Shown one piece after another: positions 13,880 to 26,312 of a stretch of DNA of 64,000 nucleotides. The translations under genes were made by a program, and so were the position numbers. The stretch's first letter is position 1, and each line of letters opens with the position of its first letter. This DNA is from Diadema setosum (taxonomy: Eukaryota > Echinodermata > Echinoidea > Diadematoida > Diadematidae): positions 10,679,697 to 10,743,696 of the forward strand of contig NC_092695.1 of NCBI RefSeq assembly GCF_964275005.1, given 5' to 3'. The notes under the pieces are model-generated. The model worked only from the letters and a program-made list of their open reading frames with translations, was not told where the DNA came from and did no database searches.

Positions 13880-14830
13880 GGTGATTAATTTTACCCTTTT
13901 CTTCCCCTCCTCTTCTTCCTATTACCATGCATCCCCCCTTTTCCTCCTGGTATACTTCTCCCGCTCTTCCTTTTCCCTTCCTTGTATGCTCTTTCCTCTC
14001 CTTCCTATACCCCTCTTCTATTTCATCTTTCTTATTCTCCTTATTCCACCTGTCCCCCGGTCCTCCATTCTCTTTCCGCTTCCTCTCCTCCTCTTCACTC
14101 TCCTCTTCTTCCAATTAATCTTTCCTTTCCCTTCTGGTTTATTTCTCCCGCTCTTCCTTTTCCCTCTCCTTGCCTGTTCCTTCCTCTGCTTCCTATTACT
14201 CTTCTATTTCCTCTTTCTCTTTATTCCACCTGTCCACCTGTCCCTCGGTCCTCCATGCTCTTTCTGCATCCTCTCCTCCTCTTCACTCTCCTCTTCTTCC
14301 AATTAATCTTTCCTTTCCCTTCTGGTTTACTTCTCCCGCTCTTCCTTTTCCCTCTCCTTGCCTGTTCCTTCCTCTGCTTCCTATTACTCTTCCATTTCCT
14401 CTTTCTCTTTATTCCACCATTCCACCTGTCCCAGAGATGCCAAGTTCAAAAAACTTTTATGAGTGAGATTTTTATGACTTGGCGTCTCGGCGCTCGCGCG
14501 CATGCGCACGCGAACGAGGAGGGTGTCCCACTCCCATGGTAGGGAGCTTTTTTAAAATTATCAGCTTTTAATGATGCGATCTGGTGCATACTTTAGTGAC
14601 TATTTTTTACTAATTTTGAAAGGCAAAAGGGAAATATACCTTCAATTGCAACTATCACTTTAATCCTTTGAGCTATGCTCCTTATTGGCCCACATTGCAG
14701 ACTTCACCAGATGTGTGAGAAAAATGGGTGCCATGCGTGAGATCGTGAGACAGACCCTAAATGCTTGAGTCTCACGCAGAATGCGTGAGACTTGGTAGCT
14801 CTGCTGTCCAGGCTGTCCCTCGGTCCTCCA
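13880..14830 (+). repeat. Pyrimidine-rich minisatellite, about 190-bp period
   Basis: The strand is almost pure C/T. A long unit recurs: 'tctcctcttcttccaattaa' appears near 14098 and again near 14288, and 'cggtcctccat' near 14055, 14247 and 14823. The array is split by the MITE at 14432-14803. Long Pro/Ser/Leu frames across it are composition artefacts. Confidence 0.85.
14432..14803. mobile_element. MITE of 372 bp with a 6-bp target duplication
   Basis: Terminal inverted repeats are CAGAGATGCCAAG on the left and, reverse-complemented, CAGAGCTACCAAG on the right (11 of 13 identical). The element is flanked by a direct CTGTCC on each side (14426-14431 and 14804-14809), and the host minisatellite resumes exactly after it. 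The inside has repeated gtgaga/tctcac words and no transposase. Confidence 0.9.
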
Positions 14831-15230
14831 TTCTCTTTCCTCATTCTCTACTCTTCTTCATCCTCGTCCTGTTCTTTTTTTTGTGACTTCCTGATTCTCT
14901 CATAATTCTCTCATCCTCCCTTCCTCATCAGTTCTCTTTAAAACGAAACTATAATTCGCTTATTCTCACTTCTGCACCACATTTTCTTTTACACACCAGT
15001 CCCCCTCACCACCATCCCCCCGTTTCTCTCTCTTCTTCTCTCTCCTCACTTTGCCTAAGTCATTGACACACACTATAAACCACATCACGGAGAACCGTAT
15101 CGATCCAGACATAAATGGGAGCTCGAACAAAGAGATATATATTACAAAATGTTTGTTATATCAGGTTACATTATGCCATTGTGCACACTTCTGATCTTAT
15201 CAATCACGGTTGCGATTTTGTTCATGCCTA

Positions 15231-15300
15231 AACAAAATCATATGTAGTTACAATCATAATCATCATAATATACATGATTGTAACTACATATGATTTTGTT
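15231..15300. repeat. Perfect 27-bp inverted repeat (hairpin)
   Basis: Arms 15231-15257 and 15274-15300 are exact reverse complements, separated by 16 bp of AT-rich loop. It is probably the core of a small foldback element. Confidence 0.9.
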
Positions 15301-15827
15301 TACGCCTATGATTATGATAATGATTGTGATTTCAGTAGCTCACTCTTTTTCATTGCGATTTTATAATTTTATTTTGTCATTCTTGCAAACTATGCACTGA
15401 GTTTTTTCACTATACGTTTATAGTACTTCTACCACTAAAAATTGATTAAAAATGCATTCTTTGTACATTATATTACGTTTTGTTGGATGAAAATTTATAT
15501 CAAATTGAAGAAAGAAATATTGCAATCATTCATACGGTGATTAGAATTAATGTATATAAGTTTTACAGCCTTTGTCTCCTGAGTTGATATAGTTCCATTT
15601 TTTCGCATGCACTAACTTGTCATTTTGTTTCTTTTTATTAGATATTGTATACTACGGTACCATCTTCGTCGCGTCTGATGTATTGAGCCGAAGCAATATA
15701 AGAGATAATGGGAGATATATTTGTCTTGTTTTGATTTGTTGTTAGTTTATGGTGTATCGTATACATATTATGAAGTGAAAATATGGGGCTTGGATAACAA
15801 CATGCAACCACAACAAAAACACTATTA

Positions 15828-15917
15828 TCAATTGGACATGACTGGGACAGCTGTCATTGGATGATTTTGCTCGAATTCTAGGTCGGTTCTAATGAGTGAA
15901 GCGACCTCAGCAGCATC
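15828..15917 (-). CDS. Possible terminal coding exon (uncertain)
   Basis: After a pyrimidine tract and a CAG acceptor, 29 codons read DAAEVASLIRTDLEFEQNHP... and end with TGA at 15828-15830. The composition is protein-like, and the position would suit a last exon of the mucin-like gene or of a small gene between the two larger ones. It needs an upstream exon ending in phase 0, but exon 17 of the mucin-like gene ends in phase 1 and the candidate at 16367-16470 ends in phase 2. Any link is therefore unproven. In the phase-2 frame only 12 codons precede a stop. Confidence 0.3.
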   Translation of the reverse strand, partial: DAAEVASLIRTDLEFEQNHPMTAVPVMSN

Positions 15918-16366
15918 CTGAGCCCATGAAAAAAAAAAATATTCAAACAATGCACGATGGAAACATAATATTATGCCGATGAAATATTGATGATTACTGA
16001 TAAAAGTATAACATATAGGGGTAGATACAAAGTTTTTTTTTTTCTAATACTTTTATCTTTGTATCTCACTGGTGATATCTTCATTTTCTTTTCTTCTTTT
16101 TTTCATGTTAAATTACTAGTATAGCTCAATGACCGCTTTATCGCACTGAACAGGGTTCACATGGTTCTATCATTATTTTGCACAATGACTGTGATTTAGT
16201 GATGGATTGGAAACGTTATTACCTTTCGAGGCACGCATATTGCTATTGTGGGAAAGACAATTACTGAGCTCTATATTGCAATGATGTACGACCGTCCCTC
16301 TCTATGATCAATTGCTGTAGCTGACAAAACTGCAGTGGGCATCGAGAAATAGTTGTTGTCACTCAC

Positions 16367-16470
16367 CTTTTGATCTTTACGGCGCGCTTAAAAATAGACG
16401 CGGGTGATTCGGTGACCCAAATTTGATCGTCTGTCGGGCGGGCAGTGCGGATGATGGCCGCTTCGCTCAT
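16367..16470 (-). CDS. Possible small coding exon (uncertain)
   Basis: From an ATG at 16470 in fair context (aaaATGa) the frame reads MSEAAIIRTARPTDDQIWVT and continues to KRAVKIK, then a strong GTGAGT donor (phase 2). The frame is open upstream of the ATG, so it could also be an internal exon. I do not recognise the protein. It lies between the RabGAP start and the last confirmed exon of the mucin-like gene. No downstream exon in matching phase was found. Confidence 0.35.
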
Positions 16471-17097
16471 TTTACACTGTTGTTTTCGTGAAAAGGGATG
16501 GCCTTTGGGGACTTTGTTCTTGAGAGAAAAGACCATAATAATGTATGTGGAATGTAGTAAGGACTTTTGGAATAGCAAGGACGGCGAAATATAGGGCATT
16601 GCGGACAAAATACACAAGAAACAGCCTGGTGATGGGTTGCTATCTTCATTGTTTTTTATTGTTGATCTTTAATCTATAGCTGCAATTTCTTGACTTTCAA
16701 AAGCGTCCGAACGATAGAGACCTTCATTATAGTTCCTTTGCTTTTCCGCACATTTTACATCGGCATGTTTGCTTGTGCTTATGTGAGTTTTTGTTTGTGT
16801 TTTGTGTGTAGACATTCTTTGAACCTGGTATGTCGTAGACATTGAAAATGAACAATAATGATGAACAAAATGCTCATCAATGTCTCCTTGAAAGATTTGC
16901 CAACATAACATTAACCCATGCCTTAATCACTTTGACTCAATTAACGTGCCTTCAACTTTTGCTTCTACGTTGTTTTGAGTTTTCTGTTGAAAAAAAAAAA
17001 CCCCACTGTGATCATTGATTGTATAAATATTCCATCGACATGAATTGATAATGATGGTATTAAAATAACAGACAATTAAGGCAATTGATCAGTTATG

Positions 17098-17195
17098 ATA
17101 TTAAACCCGTTGAGGACGAGTCCCGAGTATACTCGGGCAGGTGCCTATGGGAAATGCGTGTTGTATAGCAAAATCAGCCCGTCCACAACGGGATA
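17098..17195. mobile_element. Short MITE-like element, about 95 bp
   Basis: The ends CCCGTTGAGGACG and, reverse-complemented, CCCGTTGTGGACG differ at one of 13 positions. An internal CGAGTATACTCG palindrome follows the left end. No coding sequence. Confidence 0.7.
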
Positions 17196-18511
17196 ATTAC
17201 ATTCTTAATGATGCTTATCACATTATACAACAGAAAGATGTTCGAACGCATACACAGTTTGTAAACGGTTGGACGAGTATACAGATTTACACTTAGTTAG
17301 AAACACAAAACAAAGCAAAGCACAACATGTATATCTTACTCAATGGCGAACTTCATAATCTTTTTGAATCTTTAACGGCCCTTGTTTGTTTGTTTGTTTG
17401 TTTGTTTGTTGTTTTTTTTTCGCAGTGAGGAGCACTTTAAATGTTGTGTCAGTGGTGCCTACGGCTGCCTTTCTTTATAGTGACATAATTTCGATGAAGA
17501 ATATTATATGGCCATAAAACTATTGACAACCATGCATGTCTGAAGAAAAGAGACGAAAACATGGTTATTTCGGTGCGGGAATAACACATTCTCGTTTACG
17601 TACTTTTCGATAAATAAGCTAAACGAATTACATGATTTCGACTGATAAATGTTTCAGCGGAGAGCTATTTTCTCAATAAAGTTGTAATGACACAGAGGTA
17701 AGGATGTCTGTGACGTCATGATAATTAAAAAAATGTTTGTGAGTATTCTGTTCTGTTCTGCACGTTTTGTTTGTGATTTACAAGAACACAGTACGGACCT
17801 CAAAAGCTTCTAGTATAGCATGTAGATCTGAAAACATCATGAACATGCCGCTGCGGCAACATGATAAATTATTTCTCTGAACTATAGAGTTATAGTCTTA
17901 ACCTATCATTTCATGTTGTTGCATAAAGACATTGGCAAACTAATTGAACGACTTGTGCAACGCCATCTCCACAGAATGAAACCGGAAAGCCGTATATAAT
18001 CTGCAGCCTATTTCCTCTTGTTCTAAATGCCAAGAAAGCTTGCATCGCAATGTGATAGGGTTTCCACATTCTTACTGGTATTTATCTCAACGTTCGAGCC
18101 TTGGTGAAGACATCGCAACTTGGATGATTGATGGATTCAGTATTTTTCTTAAAACAAGCAGAAAAGAAACATAATACCTTCTTATAGGATCATATACAAT
18201 GCAGAACCTCCCCCCTCCCGTTGACTTATCTGTACTTATTAGTTTGTGAATTGAAATGCGATACAACACCATGAGTAAAATCAGACGAACAGACCAGTAA
18301 AGGTTTTACAGTTAAAATCAAATTAGATCAAATTAAATTTCAATTCATTTATTTTCATTCTTCTTTTTCAACAACAACAACAACAACAAAATAACACAGA
18401 ATAAATCATAAACATATATATTCGACTTTGCAAAGGATAAATGATACAGATAAAGATATGCACGCATACTGGCAAAAATATAAAGTTATGCTTCAGTTGA
18501 GAAGAAAAAAA

Positions 18512-18708
18512 AATGAGAGGTCCACTAAAAAGCAAGCTTGTATAAGAACATTATTGTGAACCACTCAAAAAATATCGTAGAAATACTTTTTTTTTTTCAA
18601 ATACTTAAAAGAAAAAGAATTGAGAAGTCCACTAAAAAGCAAGCTTGTATTGTGAACCACTCAAAAAATATCTTAGAAATACTTTTTCTTTTTGCAAATA
18701 CTTTATAG
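18512..18708. repeat. Tandem duplication, about 100-bp unit
   Basis: Two copies contain 'gtccactaaaaagcaagctt' and 'gtgaaccactcaaaaaatat', followed by a T tract and 'caaatactt'. The first copy has an extra 12 bp. Confidence 0.85.
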
Positions 18709-18936
18709 CACAAACAAAATTTAAGACAGGACGGAACACAACAGGAGAAACACAACAACATGACTACGACTTGACAGAATAGATGAAAAGAATGGAAGGA
18801 AAGAAAGAAAATAGAGAATGCCTACACGCTGAACAAGGGAAACGGTAGAGGGAATTGAGGAGGTGCTTCAGACAGCTGGTGGCTGCACGCAGCTGTGCAA
18901 GGATTATGATGGCTATTTCATTACGTTATAGTGAAT

Positions 18937-18939
<3 letters not shown>

Positions 18940-18973
<34 letters not shown>

Positions 18974-18974
18974 A

Positions 18975-19032
<58 letters not shown>

Positions 19033-19041
19033 CATTGATTG
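18940..19041. repeat. (TGAT)n microsatellite
   Basis: More than twenty copies of the tetranucleotide, with one TAAT interruption. Confidence 0.95.
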
Positions 19042-21904
19042 ACGGATGAATGATGAACCCCGAGGTTGATGAGACCTAGCTAATAAAAAAGAAGATATCA
19101 GAGAGGATTTAACAGAAAGAATTTCAACATGCGCCTAAAAAATACAACGATGGATAATTTTTTATTTCACAGCTTAATGAATTCAAAAATCTAGGGCCCG
19201 TGTATATAAATGTATTCTGAGCCAATTATAAAGTTCTCAGGAGGGGTAAACGAAACTCATTAGATATTAGATATTACATATTCGAAATCAGAAATTAGAA
19301 ACGTGAGGACTTTTACAGGTATTATTTACCATTTGCAGATGAAACAAAAATCCAGCTTTAGTACTTCAGAATAGTTCTAAAAATAGTGAGTAAAGGATAG
19401 AAACAAAACCAATGTAAAAAAAGTTAATCAGTATGATCAATGTTAGGTTTTGTTAAATATATAAAATTTGAACAATAGTTAGTTTCTAGGATAAACCGTC
19501 AACAGTTATCGTTTATCGAGAAAAATAGTGATATCTCCTTATATTTTTGGCTTCATTGCGAAATTTTTATGCGGTAGGATGTTTTGTGATACAACTGACC
19601 TGCACATGTGCATCAACTGTGATAACTCGAAGAAGTTTTTAAATCACTGCTCCCAATAGTCCTTATATAGAGTACTTCATAAAGAGTACTTGATAAAAAT
19701 ATGTTTGGAATTGAAGCCACATTATTCACATTGATGAGAAGATGTCAAATCAGCTAAAGACAGTTTCCTTTCAAATTTTCCTCTTTGATATTATATCGAT
19801 CAGACTTAAAAGTATCCTTAAAAGTATCGTATTATTGGGGTCTTGCAATGACTTGCAATTGCAACAAAGACTTTGGGTGAAAAAAAAGGTTACAATGCTA
19901 ACTCAGCGATCATGTATGTGATATACACTTTTCTTTACAAACCAATGAATTGATCTCGTATAACTATGCATAAAAGATTAAGTAAATGTTTTAATGAAAT
20001 AAGTGAATTGAGTGAATGACTGGGATATAGTTGTCATTTTTTTTATTTGGTGAAAACATTGACAAAGTTAAAAATTCCACAACACTTGTATTTTATGTCT
20101 GATTTGAGTGAAATTTCTATCATTCTGTTCATTAGATGTACAATTGAAACATAGTGTATGGAATCGAAGAGTTTAAATGCAAAAACCTATATCCATTATT
20201 ATAAACTGGCTGGAGAAAGAAAGAAAATATAATACACATATGTGATAGTTTTAATGAAATGATCAATATGTTTCTTCTAATCAACGAGTGCAGTATCATC
20301 TAAATAATTTATTTTTCTTCTCTATTTGATGATGATGACCGTACTCAAAAAAACAAAACAAAAAACTGTGGACATGGCGTTTATCTGTTTTTGCAGTCAA
20401 ACTCTCCCGTTTTACTTGAAAGACAAAACATACACACCAAAAACACAATGATTTGAAGGTAATCATATTCTCCTGTAATTACGCCGAACATTTATGCATG
20501 TGGTATGCCATTTTTAGGCTACGTGTTGTTGTCAAAACGGTTATGTTCCAGATTGTTCATCAATGATAGTTTTGGTTCTGGTCTTGTAAGGTCTTGTCGC
20601 AAAAGAGAAAGAAGACGAATGCGACAAAAATAGGAGAAAAGGAGAGAAAGGTTGTAAAGATAAAAGAAAGAAAAGAAATTGACGAAATAAAAATATAAAA
20701 GAAAAAAAAAGATATGACGGAGAAAAGGGAGATGAAGAAGAATAAATCGTGATGGTTTGTTGAGATGATAGCAAATAACTCGTTAAAGCTGATGTGAAAT
20801 GGTCGTTAATGATTTGGAAATTACAATACTGTCTAATAATTGATTGCAATTGACCAAAAACCTCTTTTTATGCATTTCTTAACAATCACTTTCATTGTTT
20901 TTGACGCAGAGTTATATATATGGCTTTCATTTTATTTCTATACAGACATGCTTAATCTTTTTTTTCTTGTTTATGAACAAAAATCTTCCTCCTTCTGCGT
21001 ATTAAGTAAATTTGCACTAGTTTGTATAAAAAATAGTAATACCGGTTGTATCATGTGAGATTAATCACATCGGCAGTGTGTGAACACAAATTTTGTCATC
21101 TCGTCCAGATATGACCCGCCAGACCGTACACAACTATAGATGGCGCTGAGTAAGGAATCAAAAGAGTGCACATTAAGAATACTACAGTATTATCGATGTA
21201 TATAAGTTATCATGTATTCAATGTATGTACGTTGTATTTGTATTTGTATTTTTTTTAGATAATTGTTCCTATTTCCAAGCTCTATAAAAATGTTTTGTGA
21301 ATGTTATACTGCAAGCTTGCTAGAATCTGATACAAACCTAAGGCAGAGAGAACATATTTTGAAGGAAGCATCTCATTTATTTTATATCCTCTTTTTAAAA
21401 ACTAATAGCGTATATGTGCAAGATAATAAAACTTATGGAACATAGCACAAAGAAAATATTTAGAGCGAGATGTGCAAGCTGTTGCCTGTTTTTTGTTTTT
21501 TGTTTTGTTCATCATGACATTTTCTCTTTTTATTTTCCTTTGGTTTGAGGATTCATTTCAGGGGTCTTGAATTTACAAAAGCATCAGGTAATAAAAAATG
21601 ACTTTTGGCCACTTGGTATAATCCCATTATGATCACACACACACTTTCCACACAACTCACACTTCATGTGGGGGCGCTGTTGCATAAAGACTATTATTGG
21701 ATCCCTTTACAGTATTACGCCTGTAATAAAGGGCTCTGGTCCAGTGCTTACGTCCTCGGACAAGATGTTTTACCCACCATGTCCCTCTCGAAGCAGGTGT
21801 ATAAATGGGTACCTGGCAACGCTATGATAGGGTATTAATAATGACAGGGCTCTCTGGTAGAGCAGTGGCAACACATGAAGAGGCTACCCTTAGCAATTAA
21901 GACC

Positions 21905-21952
21905 TTATCATTACTATTATTATTATTAGTAGTAGTCGTATTATTGTTATTA

Positions 21953-22011
<59 letters not shown>
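21905..22011. repeat. (ATT)n microsatellite
   Basis: A trinucleotide array with a few agt/cgt variants at its left edge. It generates a false poly-Leu frame. Confidence 0.95.
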
Positions 22012-25000
22012 CAGGCCTTGCCTATATATCTGTCTCTTTTGTGAAGCTCCATTACGATGTTTCTAACCACGTATATATGTTAAGTACTCGATGATTACAG
22101 TTCTCAGCAGAGTGTTCTACAACACAACTGCCACGAAGACAACGATATCATTAGCAATGGTTTACACCAACATACCACAAGTCAGTTCTTAAAAAAAAAC
22201 TACAGTTTTCTTCGTGAAAGCACAATTTTTTTAGAGCTTCACTCATTGTTTTATCTCCATTCTAAAACGACACTCTTTGACATGCTTGTGAAGTAACGCT
22301 TGGACAAGAAAGACGCAAGTCTCTCAAGACACGTTGATCTCCCGTATATTACCGAAAAAGATATGGGCTGTACAAAGTGGACTACTTGTGAGGGATTTCA
22401 GATGTTTTTGTGATGCCGAACAAGAAGACATTCTTTTTGTGTCGATACCAAATCCTTTGTTCCACGATTTTATAGCGCCATTTGTATATTTCTAGACACT
22501 CCATCACACAATATCAAACGCAGAACACATTTCCTTAATGTTAAAATATTTTATTTTCTACGTCTTATCATATTTCATGGCAAATTCTGTTTTGCCTACA
22601 CCCATATCAATCATAAACTATTACATCAGGCTAATATTTGGCATAATGAACTGGAAAAAAAGTTTATACACCTAAACGTTTGAGGGCAGTGTTCCTATAA
22701 TCATCTAAACTGCCATGGTACACGTTGGTATAAGAGCATACGAGAAACCCGTCAACAAGAGACCAATAAGTTATAGTGTCAACAAGCGACAAAGTCGAGT
22801 TTTACAAAAAAGGGTATGAAGAGACACGTTGTCCCAAAAACTCTATCAGAAGACAAGTGTGCATAATGTTATATCAGATTCCATTCAGGGAACATACAGA
22901 TATCAGGAGCTCTCAGCAGCAGTGCCGATGCAGTACTTTTCCCAATGGACATGATGGGGTCAAATTAGCCATAAACAAAAATATGGCAAAGTATTTGCGT
23001 TTACCCCTCTTCCAAACGTTGTCTACGTACCTTTGCAACACGCTTACAGCATGCTTTTCAATTCGGTCCTCGATACAAAACATGCTATGATATAATCCCT
23101 TTCCCTCGCTTTGGCCAGTAGACAGACCATCATGAATATTCTACTTTTACCGATATTATGGACCCTTTTGGTACATGATAGAAAACATTTTCTTTTCTCG
23201 AAAAGACATTACCTCCTTTTAACCGAGATGACAATTCCTAACAACTATGTAGACCAACTTATCTTGGGGGGGGGGGGGGCAGAAGATGTCTCGAGCTTTT
23301 GCGCGAACAAACAAAGAGACTAACAGACAGCAAAACACACAGACATATAAGATTATTTGTGAACAAATAATAAAATACAGACAAAAGAGTTGGATATCTG
23401 AATTTCCTTCACAGCATTGCCCAGGGGCAGCTTAATCAAACTGAAATTCGATATGAAATACTTCTTTGCCATACATCTACTTTTGATTAATTATTGCTCC
23501 ATCTTTAGGCTGATGAACGTACTGACTCCGAAAAGACCGCTGCTGCTTTATTTATTTCACTGGAAGCTTTGTTTACAATGTGTCATTCACACTACATGAA
23601 ATATATGAAAAAAAGTATATCAATTATAATATAATCATAATAATCACTCTGACCAAAGAAAGCATTTTACTTCAATTGAATTGAATCACTCATATCATAT
23701 TGCACGGGTCTGAACTTTACTATGCATTTTCAAGTAATTTAACCGCGAAAATCCTCCAGGGAATTTATAATGCAGCAGAAGTATTATCGACGAAATATAA
23801 CCGAATCACTTCGAAGATCGATCGCTGTTGTCCCAATATTCATGGAAGGGCATTATATCATTAAATATGAGGCAAATGAAAAGTTCATTATTCGTTGCTA
23901 CATGCTCACCGTCTAAACTGCTTCAGCTTATTGTTTAAAACTGATTCACAGCTACCAAAATTGACTATTGCTCAGTTAGTTACACAGGTTTGTCAAAATT
24001 GAAAACACAAAGAGCATAATATCCAACAACTTGCATTGTACAGATTGTCCATTGTGCTTCCTATATATCTACCTTCTAAATATGGTAAAATCTGTCTCTA
24101 CTCTGAAATAGAGAAACTTGGGACCCTAGGAATAAAAAGTGGACTACGGAGTTAACTTAAATATCCTGAATCTTTCACACTATTTACGATTGGTCCAGCC
24201 AACATATCTTTATAGTGCTCAAATCATGAACACACGTCAAATTAGCATGGTACAATGGCCTATTGCATTTCGAAGTCAACGATACATAATAATCTATAAA
24301 CCTCAAATACAAGATCTAATTGAGTTATATTTTCATGAATATTGAGTCGTGCATGAAGCAAAATAAGGAAAATATTGTAAATACCATAACCATAAAGCTA
24401 TTATAGATAACACTACACTTTAACTACACATGATTGTTTCTGAATATATTATATCAATAGGTGCACTGTATACAGAAGGTTATGATAATAACAGCAAGAA
24501 TGTTAAGTACGATCTGTGGCCTGTGGAGATCTCACATTTGTAAACAATTATTTTCAGACACACGTGCTGAAACGAAAAATTGTCGTTTCATAAAATACCA
24601 GAATTTTTCAATGCGTCTCGTGTTTAATAACTATGTCAATAAATCACCTTATTTCATTACACCAAAAATTATGCAATGGGGATTTAAACTAATCCGATCA
24701 TCTAGAGACCCAATGAGGAAGACAACTATTTTACCACTAAAAATGTGTGTGTCTTCTAAATCTATGCACTAAGAAATGCAATCATTTCGATTGCAAAATT
24801 AGGATCAAGTATCTTTGGTATGTTAAAAGCTATAGGGCTTGAACTGGTCTATACCTGGTATTCTATTCACAGGTGTGAAACCAGAAGTTTACACGGAAAA
24901 TGGATCCTAGTAGATCTTACACGCCCTCTAGTGGGCTTGATGTGTACAATGTGCAGCATTTGTTCGTGAGATACATCAAGGAGAGAGGGAAAGAATGGAA

Positions 25001-25324
25001 TGAATCTGAGATTTCACAGGTTATAAAACTTATAATGACAGATTATTGGACAGTATGTATATCATGGTCCAATATTGAAAGGATAAGTTCATAAGGGCCT
25101 AGGCCTACTATAGTTACAAAGAAATACGCATAACTTTGAGATGTTTGTTGCAATTCACGAGCGAAGTAAAACGTATCAAATCCATATAATAATTTGCTAA
25201 TAGATCATTGACACAACATAATGACATTTTAGTGTCCTTGAAGACGATGACTGTAGACCCAAAGCATCTAGTACTGTCCATTCTCTCTCTCCATCTCACG
25301 TCTTACTTGTGCTGTTGGAAATAC

Positions 25325-25377
25325 AGAAGAAGAAGAAGAAGAAGAAGAAGAAGAAGAAGAAGAAGAAGAAGAAGAAA
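25325..25377. repeat. (GAA)n microsatellite
   Basis: A purine trinucleotide array of about 17 units, able to form triplex DNA. Confidence 0.95.
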
Positions 25378-25830
25378 AAGTGTAAAATACATATCCTTAT
25401 GCCACATTAATTTGTTTAATTCAACTCCAATTAAAAAATAGGTGAATAAACTTCATTTAAACAAGCTTAAAGTTATATTACAGTGATGATGTCTCTTCAT
25501 TAGAACTTTGATTCCGTTCATCAGAGAGAGTTATGACTTTCTTATATCTTCTATTCTTATTTAGTTATGTGCACCTCTCAAGATCTTTTAGAGGGAAATA
25601 AAATTATGTGGCCCATACATATTGTGAGGATAAAGATATCTGAATGTCATATAAGAGTCTATCTCCACAAGGGATTTTGCAGATGTGTGGGCAATACAAT
25701 GTATTGTAAGGATAAAGACTACATGTATGTCCGTTGTATATAAGATCTTATTTCTGCAAGGGATTATGATTAGGAGGTCTTTGAACGTTCTCATCACACA
25801 TGTCATGCTCACAAGGTCCAAACGGTATAT

Positions 25831-25894
25831 CTAGCGATGAGGATTACCTTTGATATTTGCGATTTCGTCCTCACTTTCGTCGCTCTCATGATCC
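25831..25894 (-). CDS. Mucin-like gene exon 17: acidic end of the cytoplasmic tail
   Basis: A CAG acceptor opens this exon in phase 2, exactly as exon 16 requires. The reading is (T)DHESDESEDEIANIK. Two endings are possible. Read through, it adds GNPHR and stops at TAG 25831-25833. Alternatively it is a 47-nt exon ending at 25848 before a GTAATC donor in phase 1, with more exons downstream. The Asp/Glu/Ser run looks like a casein kinase 2 substrate. Phase agreement plus composition supports a real exon. Confidence 0.7.
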
Positions 25895-26261
25895 CTGTAG
25901 GAAAAATAAGATGTATAACAGGTGAGTGAATTCACGTGTTCTGAGAGGAAACATCGATGGAAAAAGTCAATTTCGCAAAATAATCAAAACGTAGTATAGA
26001 CTGCAAGGTTGCGATTTCTTGTAATTCATGAAAGCAGGTGGTATATTCTTTTACACTTAATCTACGTGGAAATCATTTATTTTGCATTGTGTGAATATTC
26101 AGACCCGAAATCTTGTACTTTATACCACCCCTTGTGCAGTGATTACATTAATTACGAATATATCAACAACTATGAATTAGAATCAACAGAATAAATTGTA
26201 CGGTAAACTTTTATTTCAAGTTATGTGCCAATTTCTGCTCTTCGAAAGGTTGATACCTTTA

Positions 26262-26312
26262 TTGAAGAAGAAGAAGAAGAAGAAGAAGAAGGAGAAGAAG
26301 AAGAAGAAGGAT
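26262..26312. repeat. (GAA)n microsatellite
   Basis: A second GAA array, degenerating into gga/gag-rich purine sequence to about 26360. Confidence 0.95.

Larger units (their letters stand above)
16475..25830. other. Long non-coding stretch, intergenic or a 3-prime intron of the mucin-like gene
   Basis: No supported exon was found. The stretch holds microsatellites and small repeats, listed separately, in AT-rich DNA. A plus-strand frame at 24900-25094 (MDPSRSYTPSSGLDVYNV...) looks mildly protein-like but has no homology I recognise and no clear splice context. Confidence 0.5.

Noticed and set aside
13839..14542. Long plus-strand frames rich in Ser, Pro, Leu and Phe
   Set aside because: They follow the C/T-rich minisatellite in several frames at once and extend into a MITE; composition artefact.
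21841..21870. tRNA-like box A word (ctggtagagcagtgg)
   Set aside because: No box B at proper distance and no cloverleaf could be drawn.
21875..22066. Poly-Leu frame that resembles a membrane segment
   Set aside because: Produced by the (ATT)n microsatellite.
24900..25094. Plus-strand frame MDPSRSYTPSSGLDVYNV...
   Set aside because: Mildly protein-like but isolated, with no family match or clear splice sites; would need transcript evidence.
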